The position numbers were made by a program, and so were the translations under genes. A stretch of DNA of 64,000 nucleotides, taken from Anagrus nilaparvatae. Taxonomy: Eukaryota > Arthropoda > Insecta > Hymenoptera > Mymaridae. The notes below the pieces were generated by a model, which saw only the letters and a program-made list of their open reading frames with translations, searched no databases and had not been told where the DNA came from. Each line of letters begins with the position of its first letter. The first letter of the stretch is position 1. Below, one piece after another: positions 21,087 through 31,518 of this stretch. Location of the stretch: contig JAKSXM010000014.1 in assembly GCA_022575985.1 (NCBI GenBank), forward strand, positions 4,836,001 to 4,900,000, written 5' to 3'.

Positions 21087-22649
21087 TTATTCTTTAACTG
21101 CGGTATTGATGTTGTTTAAAGATTTTATGAAATTTTGTTTTACTTTAAAAGATGTTGAAAGTCGTATTGAGTCAAAACGATATTTGTTGTAACCTTTTAT
21201 TAAAATGACATCATTAATTGATTTAACTCGACTCAAACCGACGTATGTAATTCCCAATTGTTTTTTTGTGTCTCCTATATGTAAAAAAATTTTATCTAAC
21301 GTCTGCCCTTGAGACTTGTGGATGGTTAGAGCATATGAAAACATTATTGGAAATTGCGTGCGACTGCATAAAATATTATTATGTTTCCAAGTTCTTTCCA
21401 CGGGAATAATTAGGAAATAATTTTTATACAAAAATTGTCCTTTGTAATTTGTCAAATTCAACCATTAATACTTGAGGTAATTGTGGTGGTAATTCATTGT
21501 CGGCGTATATAATTTCCCTTATGTAGCCTAAGCTTCCATTTGTTAATCCACCTGCTACCCATAAATTTGTACGTAACATTATTCTACACTCTTTTGACAA
21601 GTATAATATACTCTGTAATCCTGTTGCTTTTTCGTCCGAGCAACGCATGGCAATATTGGGTGTCTTTATTGAAACTATGCGTGCAACTGGATGTCCCGTA
21701 TTTTCCAAAAATGTTTCATTATGTGTTTTAACTTGTGCACACGTTGGATATAAATCAATTGCGATTTTAAAATTGTTTAATTCTTCTTTGGGGATAACGG
21801 TTTCTCTTCGGTTATATAATAAGTTATAATTTTGTTGAGACAGTTCTGCATTTGCTATTTCATCTAGCAATTGTGAATAAGGGGTACAATTACCCTTTTG
21901 CCTGTGTGCATTTTGTAGACAATAGTACTTTTGGAATTGTTTAAAAATTATTTTTACTTGTGTTTGTAAATTATCTGTTAGTTTTTTATCACTAAATACT
22001 GCTGTGTCACCAACTGGTGTTAATTGATTGTAGTATCCAAATAAGTAAATTATAATTCCGCCGAAATGTTGATCAATTCTATTAGCATGTATTTCTCGAC
22101 ATCGTGATTCTATTTGAAATAAATTTCTTAATCCGATTAAAGACATTTCATCGATAATTAAAAATTTTAAATCTTTTAAGTCCGTTTGAAATTTTTTTGC
22201 ATTTTTATTTTCTAATTTAGAAAATAATTTGTAGTTTAAGGGTAATCTTAGTAAATAATCAAAGTTAATCCATTTATGTTAACTGCTGCCATACCTGTTG
22301 ATGCTGCTACTTTAACCGAATCTTCTCCGAAAACTGCTGAAATTCTCTTTACCATTTCTTTAATTATTGTGCTTTTGCCAGAACCAGCTTTGCCTTGTAT
22401 TATAACTCTTTTTATAGAATTTGATGTATCTGTATTGTTTTTTATACTTTTTATTTGAGTATCTAGTAAGTCTAATACTTGTTGTTGGTCATGGGTAAAA
22501 GATATTTTAGATTTTGCAATTTGTTTATAAATTTTCTTTTCTTCTTGAAATTTGTAGTTATCTAAAAAAGAATGTATTTCTAATTCAGTTGGTTTGTTTT
22601 CTATAGGCTTATTCCAATCGTAACATAAATCTATCGGTCTTTTTCCCAA
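21087..22649 (-). pseudogene. Helitron-type PIF1-family DNA helicase, frameshifted
   Basis: Three open pieces follow one another on the minus strand. The first (22248-22649) has the Walker A box IIQGKAGSGKST and STGMAAVNINGLT. The second (21424-22146, open upstream) continues with Walker B LIIDEMSLIG and YNQLTPVGDTAVF. The third (21087-21461) has SYALTIHKSQGQTLD and VGLSRVKS, the late helicase motifs. A frameshift near 22250 and another near 21440 separate them. This is a 5'-3' SF1B helicase of the PIF1 group; with the Helitron-specific segment just upstream, it is best read as the helicase half of a Helitron. The Rep nuclease is not found. A stand-alone PIF1 gene is unlikely because of the linker match. 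Confidence 0.82.
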
Positions 22650-23047
22650 GTCTGCTTGTAAATTGTCATCATGAAACCCTGATAAAAATTCAAATGCATT
22701 CTTTATGTTGTCATCATTTATTTCTTCTGGACTTTCATCATTATCAATGAATTTCTGTAAATCTATGTTTTCATTTTTTTCTATATTAAGTGTTTTCTAT
22801 ATTAAGTGTCATATGATTGAAGAATGTCATTATAATTATTTTTGAATGGTATATTTAATATGCAATGCTGTTTATAAAATTTTTCATTTTCAATTTCGTT
22901 GTTAGTTATTTTAAATTTCGGAAAAATTCTAACAATGATTTCTTTTCGTCGTTTTATAAATTTGTTCTTGACAATTGTATAATTTTTAGCGAAACTTAAT
23001 AAACATAAGTTATTTTGGGAACATGTGCATGGCAAGTACTTACACAA
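22650..23047 (-). pseudogene. Helitron Rep-helicase linker region
   Basis: The piece starting at 23047 reads RRKEIIVRIFPKF and KFYKQHCILNIPFKN, the region that joins Rep to helicase in Helitron proteins (basic segment, then a Leu/Pro-rich LYVPFR-like stretch). The frame closes at 22802, beside an exact 16-bp tandem duplication (22781-22796 and 22797-22812), which would shift the frame and lead into the helicase segment. Upstream Rep sequence is replaced by AT-rich DNA, so the element is 5' truncated. Confidence 0.65.
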
Positions 23048-23544
23048 ATTTCAAAAAAAAAAAAAAATAATTTTATATTTTTAATATTTTTTTTTTTTAA
23101 ATAATTAAACGGTGTCTAGATAAGGTGTATTAGGAGTCTACTGACGAGGCAACCTAATACACTATGGCGAAACACTGTTACGTGACTATTAGTTGAAAAT
23201 TAACCAATTTATTGGTTAAATTAATAAAAATATTACATTAAGTTATTTAGTTCATTTGGTCTAATTTTATACTTTTCTATTAAATTACAAAATTAAAACG
23301 GCGTGTTAAAATTGTACTTTTATATTTGTATCTCATACAATGTTAACCATGCATTGTATGGCGTTTTAATCTGTTTAATAAATAAATTAGATCGTTTTCC
23401 AGATTATCTGTTGGAATATCAGAAAAATTTTGACGTGCAGGATGATTAATGCTTTGATGATGTCTAGGATTTATTGCAAAACAAAAATCATCGAAGTAGC
23501 GACAAAGATCTTGTATTTTTTCTGGTGTTAGAATATTACTATCA
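23048..23544. other. No gene; small inverted repeat
   Basis: GTGTATTAGG near 23124 pairs with CCTAATACAC near 23152 around an 18-base loop. The rest is AT-rich. Confidence 0.45.
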
Positions 23545-24600
23545 AATAATTTTTTAGGTTAAAAAACTTTTTTTGTTTTTTTGTCCTAAAAACCCCCTTT
23601 GTAAAGTTAAAAGTTCATTTTTTCAATTTTCTTGGTCCGCTATCATGGAAAATCGGAAAATTTTTTAGGTTAAAAAACTGGATATTTTCTGTCGAATATT
23701 CGTTTTTTTTGCCCTAAAAAATCCCTTTGTAATGTTAAAAAAGTTTGTTTTTTCAAGTTTTTTGGTCCGCTATCTTGGAAAATCGGGAAATATTTATGGT
23801 TGAAAAATTGGATATTTTCTACCGAATATTTGTTTTTCTTGACCTAAAAAAGCCTCTTGTAAAGTTAAAAGTTCATTTTTTCAAATTTATCGGGCCGCCA
23901 TCTTGGAAAATCTGAAAATATACTTGTGTGGAAAATGAAAAATTTTACCCCCAGGGTATCTGCTTTTACCTGGATTGATTATTTTCACCTTAAAAGTTCT
24001 TATTCTATCATGTTTTATGTTCGATATTTTGTTTTTTTTTACGCCCTTGTAATGTCAAAAATTTATTTTTTTGAGTTTTTCGGTTCGTTATATTGACAAA
24101 ACGGAAAATTTTTTAGGCCAAAAAATGTGATATTTTCCACCGAATATTTGTTTTTCTTGCCCTAAAAAACCCCTATGTAAAGTTTAAATTTCATTTTCTC
24201 AAGTTTTTTGGTTCGTTATCTTGGAAAATCGGAAAATTTTTTAGGTTAAAAAACTGAATATTTTCCACCGAATATTCGTTTTTTTTGTTCTAAAAATCCT
24301 CTTTGTAAAGTTAAAAGTTCATTTTTTTAAGTTTTTTGATCCGCCATATTGGAAAATCGGGAAATATTTAGGGTTGAAAAATTGGATATTTTCTACCGAA
24401 TATTTGTTTTTCTGGACCTAAAAATCTCCTTGTAATGTTAAAAGTTCATTTTTTCAAATTTATCGGGCCGCCATCATGGAAAATCGGAAAACATATTTGT
24501 GCGGAAAATAAAAAATTATACCTCCAGGGTATCCGCTTCAACCTGGAATGATTATTTTCATCCTGAAAGTGCTTATTTTATCATGTTTTATGTCTTATAA
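23545..24600 (+). repeat. Minisatellite of about 127-bp monomers in a four-monomer higher-order unit
   Basis: The landmark CCGCCATCTTGGAAAATCGG (variable) recurs at about 23635, 23763, 23885, 24082, 24210, 24338 and 24465. Spacing is 128, 122, 197, 128, 128 and 127. The longer step comes from an extra segment with CCAGGGTATC after every fourth monomer, giving a repeat of about 575-580 bp present twice. A related monomer with the same extra segment lies at 36660-36830. Confidence 0.8.
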
Positions 24601-24830
24601 TCGACATTTTAGGTTTTTAACGCTGTTATTCCCGTAAATTGATAATAATTTCGGTACTATATTTTCGATTTGGCTCAAAATCAATACAGTTCATGCTGGT
24701 CTTATATCTAAGTTATATATAAATTTTGAACCTAATCGGAGATCACTGTGACCTTAACGAGTGCGAACAATAGCGACATTTTGTCGCGGGTATAGACTGT
24801 GCTTCGCACAGTCTAATTAATATACATTAA
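24601..24830 (+). other. Possible 3' end of a Helitron/Helentron-like element with terminal hairpin
   Basis: A perfect 9-bp hairpin with a 3-base loop, AGACTGTGC-TTC-GCACAGTCT, lies at 24794-24814, preceded by a moderately GC-rich segment (24700-24790) of the kind found near the ends of non-autonomous Helitron-like elements. Those elements often carry internal minisatellites like the array just upstream. No diagnostic CTRR plus T end is fixed; CTAA follows the stem directly. Confidence 0.4.
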
Positions 24831-25527
24831 TATCGAGCTGCGCATGCGCGAGAAATTGAGTAAATACGTTCCAACTTTTAGCATTAATATCTCCCCAGCA
24901 GACAATCCACGGGATTCTGCAGGAAATTTTACCTACGGATATATATTTTCATATTTCTAAAAGCTTATACGTTGAGACAGCGAAAATAGAAAGAAATCCC
25001 CGATTAATATCGATTAATTTAGCAGAATTAAAAAAAAAAAATAGAGTTAAATCTAGGTTAATGGCCCTTCTTGCAAAATGATTTTCACTGATTGACCCCA
25101 AATTTAGCAGATGTTTATATATAATGAAGCACTTACCCCTTGGGTGTATAAACCCATAAAGTTTTTTAATAACATCTTAAAATTAAATTAAATAAGGATA
25201 TGGCTTGTTGTGGGAGATTATTTTGAAATAAATTATTTTAAACAATTTTTATGTTGAAAATGAAAACGTTAAGTTAATATTAATTAATAAAAAATAATAA
25301 TAATAATAATTAATAAAGAATTTTTATGATATTGAAATTTTAGTTATAATTATGAATGCATTCCTAAATTAGAATTTATTAAACTTAAAATTAAAAAAAT
25401 ACAAATAATAATTATTGATATTAATAATACAATGATTTTAATAATTAAAAGAAAAATTTGCTTTATCTGATTAATAATGTTATAATGAGGTTATGTAAAA
25501 GAATTTATACTATTTACAATGTAAAGT
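24831..25527. other. No recognisable feature
   Basis: AT-rich, with a short AAT microsatellite-like run near 25285-25315. Confidence 0.45.
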
Positions 25528-25862
25528 GACCTGCGGATATTCACTAGGTTCAGCGCCGCCGGAGATATCCACCGGGGAAGCATAACCTAAGGATAACCAA
25601 CAGGTTCACGATTTATATGAAATCCGGGGATAACCTCTGGAATAATAAATACCATGAGCTCACCGAGATAATGGATAATCTCCGGGGATTAGAACTCTTA
25701 CTGGGAATAGCTACCAGCAAGGAGAGATGATCGTTCTGGGGTTGACCGCCAGAAAATTAATAAATTTCGTGCGTGCATTTTGGTAATAAAGAAAGTGCGG
25801 ACCTCGGAGAGATCTGACCGCACGTTCGGTTAACATTATACTATGGCGCTCTAGCGGAGCGC
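25528..25862. other. Run of small stem-loops in a GC-richer island
   Basis: Seven hairpins follow each other: 25528-25550 (GACCT/AGGTT), 25559-25575 (CCGG/CCGG), 25584-25606 (AACCT/AGGTT), 25623-25641 (TCCGG/CTGGA), 25665-25682 (GAGAT/ATCTC), 25701-25717 (CTGG/CCAG) and 25734-25754 (TTCTGG/CCAGAA). Stems differ in sequence yet still pair, and loops of 8-13 bases resemble GGATAACCA. Two larger hairpins follow: GTGCGG/CCGCAC (25795-25823) and GCGCTC/GAGCGC (25846-25862). No coding frame is convincing. It could be a degenerate minisatellite whose unit is near-palindromic, or a structured RNA or LTR leader. Confidence 0.55.
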
Positions 25863-26190
25863 GCGAAAATTACAATATTTAAATTATTTTTGTATATTTT
25901 ATTTTTAATAAAAATTATACCCGGAGGGATAATGCTTCAATATATATATAAAACATGATCCCTTCCAATTGTTTAGCCCTCTAGGAGCAAAAGTGCCCAC
26001 ATTGGGCCCATGGAATTTTTTTGGAAGTTTTCAAATTTGCTAATAATTTTTTAGCAATTAATTTATAAAACCGAAAAGATGCAAAAAAAATATTTTCAAT
26101 AGATTCCCCCATGGGAAAATTCCTGATAAATTTGATTTTTCAGTTGGTATTAGCCTAAAATGCTTCAGGACGCCAGAAAATGAAGATTTT
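25863..26190. other. No recognisable feature
   Basis: AT-rich flank before the 3' end of the minus-strand LINE. Confidence 0.45.
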
Positions 26191-26624
26191 GACTAGCAGT
26201 AGTAGTAGTTTATTCTTGTCAAATCATATACATAATTGTTACAAGACGTACATAGAAATAAAATTACATGAAAAAAAGTTTACAAAAAGTTTACCAAAAA
26301 ATTTAAATTATATATAAAAAAAAGTATTCATTTCTTTTTTTTTAAATAATATTTAGTAAGTAAGATATTAATATAATATAATATAATATAATATACATTT
26401 ATAATAAAGTATTTAATATATTTTATTCTATTTAAATCGAATTCTTTCATTTCTCTATTTTAATTTTATTGCTTCTTATTTAGCCATATATATAAATATA
26501 CATATTTTTTTCTTTTTATATATATACATATATATATATGTATGCAAATATTTATTTATTTATTTATTAATTTATTTATTTATTTTTATTTTATAGATTT
26601 TTATTCTCTACATAGAATATATTC

Positions 26625-29600
26625 TCAATCATCTTTATCATTTAAAATTATTTTAATTAAGATTATTAATTTTCTAGCTTGTGCTTCATTTAAATTATTT
26701 AAGTGGTAATCAAAGCTATTTTCCATATCACTATTTACTATTTCAGGTATTAATTTCACTCTATAGTCTTTATATCTTTCACAATCAATAATTGAATGTA
26801 ATATGGAATTTCTCACTGCACAATATTCACAATAATCGTCCTCATTTAAAGTGTAAATCTTTTTTTTAGTTAAAACTCTTATATTATAAATATTCAGGAC
26901 TCTCAATTGTGCTAATATTTTTTTATCATTTATTGGTATCTTAAGATTTAAATAGTTGTTGTTTGGATTTATTTTAAAAAGCCATGGGTATACCGTTAAT
27001 GATGTACTAGTTTCAATACTCAGAATGTCTTTTCTTTTACTATAATTTTCGAATTCTTTGATTAGATTTTCTTTTTCTTTCAAAAATGATTCTAATGTCA
27101 AGTTATTAAATAAATCAATTTTTCCTATTTTTTCTAAAAAGTATTTTTTAATCTGGTTAATCCAGTTATAGGTTCTGTTTGACTTATCCATATTTGCTAA
27201 TTCTATAAGCTTTTTCAAACAAATTTTAGGTATTCTTTCCTCTTGCATCTCGAGGATTCTTTGTACAAAATTAAGTAAGACTCTGAATATTGTAACCTGC
27301 ATACTTTCTATTCCTATTTCTATTCTAATTACGTACCCTGGTGTATTATTAGGCATTAAAAGTAATTTTCTGAAAAAAATATTTTGAATTTTTTCAATTT
27401 TTTCCATATATCTCAAGCTCCATATAGGGGCAGCATACATGGCAGTTGATGAGACAAGTGCTTTAAATAGTTTTATAGATGTTTCTAAATTCATAAATTT
27501 TAATCTATTTATCAAATTTATTGCAGGCTGTATTGCATTTTTACCTTTTGTTTTAAAGAAATCACTTGCCTTATCAAATAGATCAGTACGTGAGATAGGA
27601 ACTCCTAAATATGTACATTGTTTTTCAAAATCTATTTTTTCATCATTATATAAGAGTGGAGGAAGTTTCTTTTCACTTCCGTACCCTCCTTTTTGTATTA
27701 ATAACGTTTTTGTTTTCTTAATATTCAACTGTAACTCATTTTTGTTAATGTATTCCTCAAGCCCTTTAATTATTTTCCTAAGTCCTCTGCTTGATTCGGA
27801 AAGAAATATCATGTCATCTGCAAATGCTAACATAACTATTTCTACTAAGTGATTTACTGATACTCCTTTCAAATCTCTGTCTAACAAAAAATTTTCCATG
27901 TCATTTAAAAATAGTGAAAATAATAAAGGGCTTAGGGTTTCACCTTGCAATACACCTATGGTAAAAGGGATTCCATCAGAAATGCCCTCCTTATTCTTAA
28001 TAACAATATTTGTTTTAATATATAAATTAATTAAAATATTTATTATTTTGTGGCTTACTCCAACTTGACTTAATTTTTTCCACAATAAAGTGTGTGAAAC
28101 TGAAGGGAAAGCGCTCTTTAGATCAACGAAGAGGGCATAGAGCTTTCCCCCTTCCTTCTGTAATTGTTTTTGGATTATTGCATTTAATACAAAAATATGC
28201 TCTGTCGTGCCTCTTCATTCTCTAAAGCCCGCTTGCCATTCAGGTATTTTTTTGTTTTTTTCAGCCCATCTATTCAGTCTTATATGCAAAATCATTGTAA
28301 ATATTTTCAAAATTGTATTTACTAATGAGATTGGTCTAAAGTTTTCAGGTAGATTTTTATCACCTTTTTTATATAACATCTTAACTATAATTTTTGTCCA
28401 AGAATCAGGGACTTTTTCCTCTTTTCTTATTTTATTAAATAGTACATATATATACATGAGCCAATTACTTGGCAAGTTTTTAAGGAATTCGTTTGTAACT
28501 TCATCCATACCAGGAGCTTTTTTTTTTTACATTTTTTAATTGCATTTATTATCTCAATTAATGATATTTCATCATCTAGCTCCGGGCATGCATTGCCACA
28601 AAGAAATTTAACACTACTGTCTATGATTCTTGGCGGAAACTGGTTTCTAAAGTAATCATACCATATTTTTAAATCTATATTGTTTGAATCATCTTTTTTT
28701 TTTTGGTCTATATGTATTTAGTTTTTCCCAAAATTCCTTTGGATCTTTAGTATTTATAATTTGGCTAATTATACTTAAGTAGAAACTTTCTCTTTTATGT
28801 TCAATAAACTTAAAATATCGGTTTTTAAGTTCCATTAATTGGTTAGTTTCTATCTCCGGAAATTCTATTTTTTTACATGTTTAAAAAAATTATCTAAATA
28901 TTTTTAAAATTTTTTACATTCATCATCAAACCACGGTTTTTTCTTTACATAACTATATTTATCAACTGTGATCATATTTAAATTTTTAGCTATTTGCATG
29001 ATTGTATCAGTAATATTACTAGCCATTTCATTAACCTCAAGATTAACCAACCCAACATTTGGAGAAAGTTCCATACTAGCACCAAATTCGACTTCCCTAG
29101 TATCTTTCAATTTAATAGTTTTTTCTGTTTTGTTATCTATTTTAATATTTAAATCTATTTTAATTTGTACTATTAAATTTCCAGATCTAGTTACTCTATC
29201 AAGTACTAATACATCTTTGGTTAAACATAAAGCTAGGAAGTTACATATAATTAGATCTACAATAGATTTTCCTTGTTTACCTACAAAAGTGAAATTCGCT
29301 GGTTGATCACCTGGGAATCTTCCATTTGCCACATACAAATCATTTTTTTCGCAAAAATTTATTACTTCTTTTCCTCTTGGGTTTAGTTTTTTATCCTTAC
29401 TTTCCCTTTTTGTATTGAAAAAAGATGACTGTATTTGTATTGGATCTATTTCCCCTTTGTCCGCTATTCTTGCATTAAAGTCACCGCCAATTATTATATG
29501 TGCATCTTCATACTTATTGTTTATAAAATTTATAATTTCATCTAATTCACCTAACTTTGGAGTGATATTTACTAAAGGACTTATATATATTAGCCCTACT

Positions 29601-29917
29601 ATTAATATTTTATTTTTACTTGTTATTTTTATAAATATGCAGAATTCTTTTTTAACTACTATTTCAGTCTTTTTGTATATTCTATCATTATACAGAATAA
29701 CTAAGCCCCCACTTGCCCTACCTTTTACATGTGTTTTTTCGGCTACACTGTCTATTATATTAAACTGACTTGGTATTGCTAATTTATCTCGATCCATGTG
29801 CCATGTTTCACTAATACATATTATATCTTCTATTTTTATCTTATTTGCTATATATGAAAAATTCTCAATACCCGTCGCATTCCAGTATAGTATTCGAGCG
29901 TGTGGGGGGGCTATTTG
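26625..29917 (-). pseudogene. LINE ORF2: AP endonuclease, reverse transcriptase, C-terminal CCHC
   Basis: Reading begins directly after the ORF1 stop in the same frame (ARILYWNATGI, ICISETW), with the first ATG at 29797. Endonuclease motifs: RASGGLVILY, IIIGGDFNARI and SIVDLII. The frame is lost at about 28905, 28875, 28695 and 28520, mostly at A-runs. The RT then reads IPEWQAGFRE, ALFVDLKSAFPSVSHTLL, GVLQGETLSPLLFSLFLND and the catalytic LAFADDMIFL, with one in-frame TGA at 28215-28217. The end has CEYCAVRNSILHSIIDC, a Cx2Cx7Hx4C knuckle typical of LINE C-termini. The 486-codon stretch 26625-28085 is intact. It would nick target DNA and prime reverse transcription on it, if repaired. Confidence 0.87.
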
Positions 29918-30838
29918 TTAATCATATTTTTCTACATTATCTGTTTCCATGCCAGTACCTGTTACTAGCGCCCCTGTATTGATGTCTTCTGCTGTACTTA
30001 CATGCGTATTATTTAACACCTTTGTTTTTTTTGGCGTGCGCATGCTCATGTTGTTGCTGGTCGACGAGACACTTGCCGGTCTCTTTAATTTTGATTGTGT
30101 GAGTACGGGCCTTGGTTTTTTATTAAATATGTTATATGTTTTTTCATTATTCCCTTCGACTACCGCTTCATTTTTTTCTATCTCTTTCTCATCGTTGTTG
30201 TTTCTTTCTTTTTCTTTTTCAAGTATTTTGACTGCGTCGTCAAGGTTATAATTTTTTTCTCTTATTCTTATTTTGTTCCCATAAATTTTTGCTTCAATAT
30301 TCAATATTTTTAATTCTTCTCTTACATATTTTAATTTATTAAACTCTTCCCTATCTTCTTTGGAAAAATTATTAGCTACACTTATGTTGAATTTATTTTT
30401 TAATATCTCAGATTTTTCAAAAATGGATTTTTTTGCATTTTGTGATATTAATGTCACTATTACCGGTCTTGTTCCTACCTTAGCCCCAATTCTTTTCAAA
30501 TTTTCAATTTTATTAACATCAATTTCTGCTTCTCTAAATATATTTTTTACTTTTTTATACAGCTCCCTATGCCCTTCTCCTGTATCTTCAATATTGTAAA
30601 ATACCACGTTTTCAGCCCTTGCACTATTTTTAATGTAATCGACTTGTTTTTTTAACTCTAATAAATCACTTTCAATCTTTTGATTTTTTTCTACACTTTT
30701 TTCTTTTATCTCAGCTATATCCTCGGTATTTTTTTTTATTTCACTTACTATTTGTTCATTTTCTTTTTTATAATCATGAAATTGTTTTGTCAAGTTAACC
30801 AACAAATCTTTTAACTCGTTATTTGTTGTCTCCATCAT
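29918..30838 (-). CDS. LINE ORF1 protein: coiled coil plus RRM-like domain
   Basis: 306 residues, uninterrupted. Residues 1-70 are heptad-rich (ELKDLLVNLTKQ, IAEIKEKSVEKNQKIESDLL), a trimer-type coiled coil. Residues 75-195 (NVVFYNIEDTGE, IENLKRIGAKVGTRPVIVTL, NNFSKEDREEFNKL) match the RRM and C-terminal domain order of L1-type ORF1. A basic Ser/Pro/Lys tail follows. The role is RNA binding and assembly of the LINE particle. The TAA stop is followed at once by the ORF2 frame without a shift, in the context TAA-CAA. It is the best preserved protein of this element. Confidence 0.8.
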   Translation of the reverse strand: MMETTNNELKDLLVNLTKQFHDYKKENEQIVSEIKKNTEDIAEIKEKSVEKNQKIESDLLELKKQVDYIKNSARAENVVFYNIEDTGEGHRELYKKVKNIFREAEIDVNKIENLKRIGAKVGTRPVIVTLISQNAKKSIFEKSEILKNKFNISVANNFSKEDREEFNKLKYVREELKILNIEAKIYGNKIRIREKNYNLDDAVKILEKEKERNNNDEKEIEKNEAVVEGNNEKTYNIFNKKPRPVLTQSKLKRPASVSSTSNNMSMRTPKKTKVLNNTHVSTAEDINTGALVTGTGMETDNVEKYD

Positions 30839-30900
30839 TATTATTTTTTTTTATTACTTTTATTAAATCAATAGTTTCTATATATATTTAATTTATCTTA

Positions 30901-31312
30901 AAAGATTATACCGATAATTATCTAATTTTATGCAAATATTTTAATTATTTCACTAATTTTTGACGAGCGTCATTAAACACGACTTGTCGGGCCCGCTGTT
31001 CGCGCCGATCAAGATTTTGACTATTGATGCGGTAATTTGAATTTCTAAGAAATAAAAATTTTTTATCTATGAATTTTATACTCTCATATACACCTACATA
31101 TATACACATATACACTCACGTAGATGCGGCTCAACCACACTACGATTCAAGCATTCTTATACTATATTTACGACAATATACGCGTTCAATATGATGCGTT
31201 TTTTTACTTTATATACTCATAGTAGATTCACTGTTGTTATTTAACATTTAGTGGTGAAATTATTTATCCAGTTACATACATTTCCCACATTGTTGACCCC
31301 GACGTGATAATA
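30901..31312 (+). other. Possible Gypsy LTR end and primer-binding site
   Basis: TTGTTGACCCCGACGTGAT at about 31291-31309 resembles the (T)TGGTGACCCCGACGTGAT junction found after the 5' LTR of many insect Gypsy elements. The GC-richer part at 30960-31020 and the TATA-like sequence before 31290 could belong to the LTR, but no partner LTR is seen. The first bases may still be the 5' untranslated region of the LINE. Confidence 0.4.
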
Positions 31313-31518
31313 AATCGCACAAAATTTTAAGTTAACATATAATTTTTATATTAAATGATATTCAAGTGAGTACAAAAGATTAAAAATTCATCATCAAGAA
31401 ACTATTTTTGGGCATTGTAAACTTTCTCATGACTCAAAATTAGAAAAAAAAGCAATTAAAAATCACATCTGGCAATCATTCAACGGTACTTGTCACGTAC
31501 AAAACAAGTTCTATAAAT

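Larger units (their letters stand above)
26191..30900 (-). mobile_element. APE-type LINE, near complete, minus strand
   Basis: ORF1 (29918-30838) and ORF2 (26625-29917) lie in standard order with a 3' untranslated region down to an AGTAGTAGTAG run at about 26195, probably the 3' tail. The untranslated part contains ATATAT and TTTA simple repeats (26515-26590). Most lesions are homopolymer frameshifts plus one stop, so the copy is fairly young. Clade is uncertain: ORF1 is of the coiled-coil plus RRM type and the RT has IGVLQGETLSPLLF and FADDM, closest in style to L1-like elements. Confidence 0.8.

Noticed and set aside
24794..24814. Rho-independent terminator
   Set aside because: The sequence is eukaryotic; the hairpin is better explained as a transposon end.
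25528..25862. CRISPR-like or simple tandem array
   Set aside because: Stem sequences differ from hairpin to hairpin, spacing varies from about 25 to 42 bases, there are no constant direct repeats, and the genome is eukaryotic.
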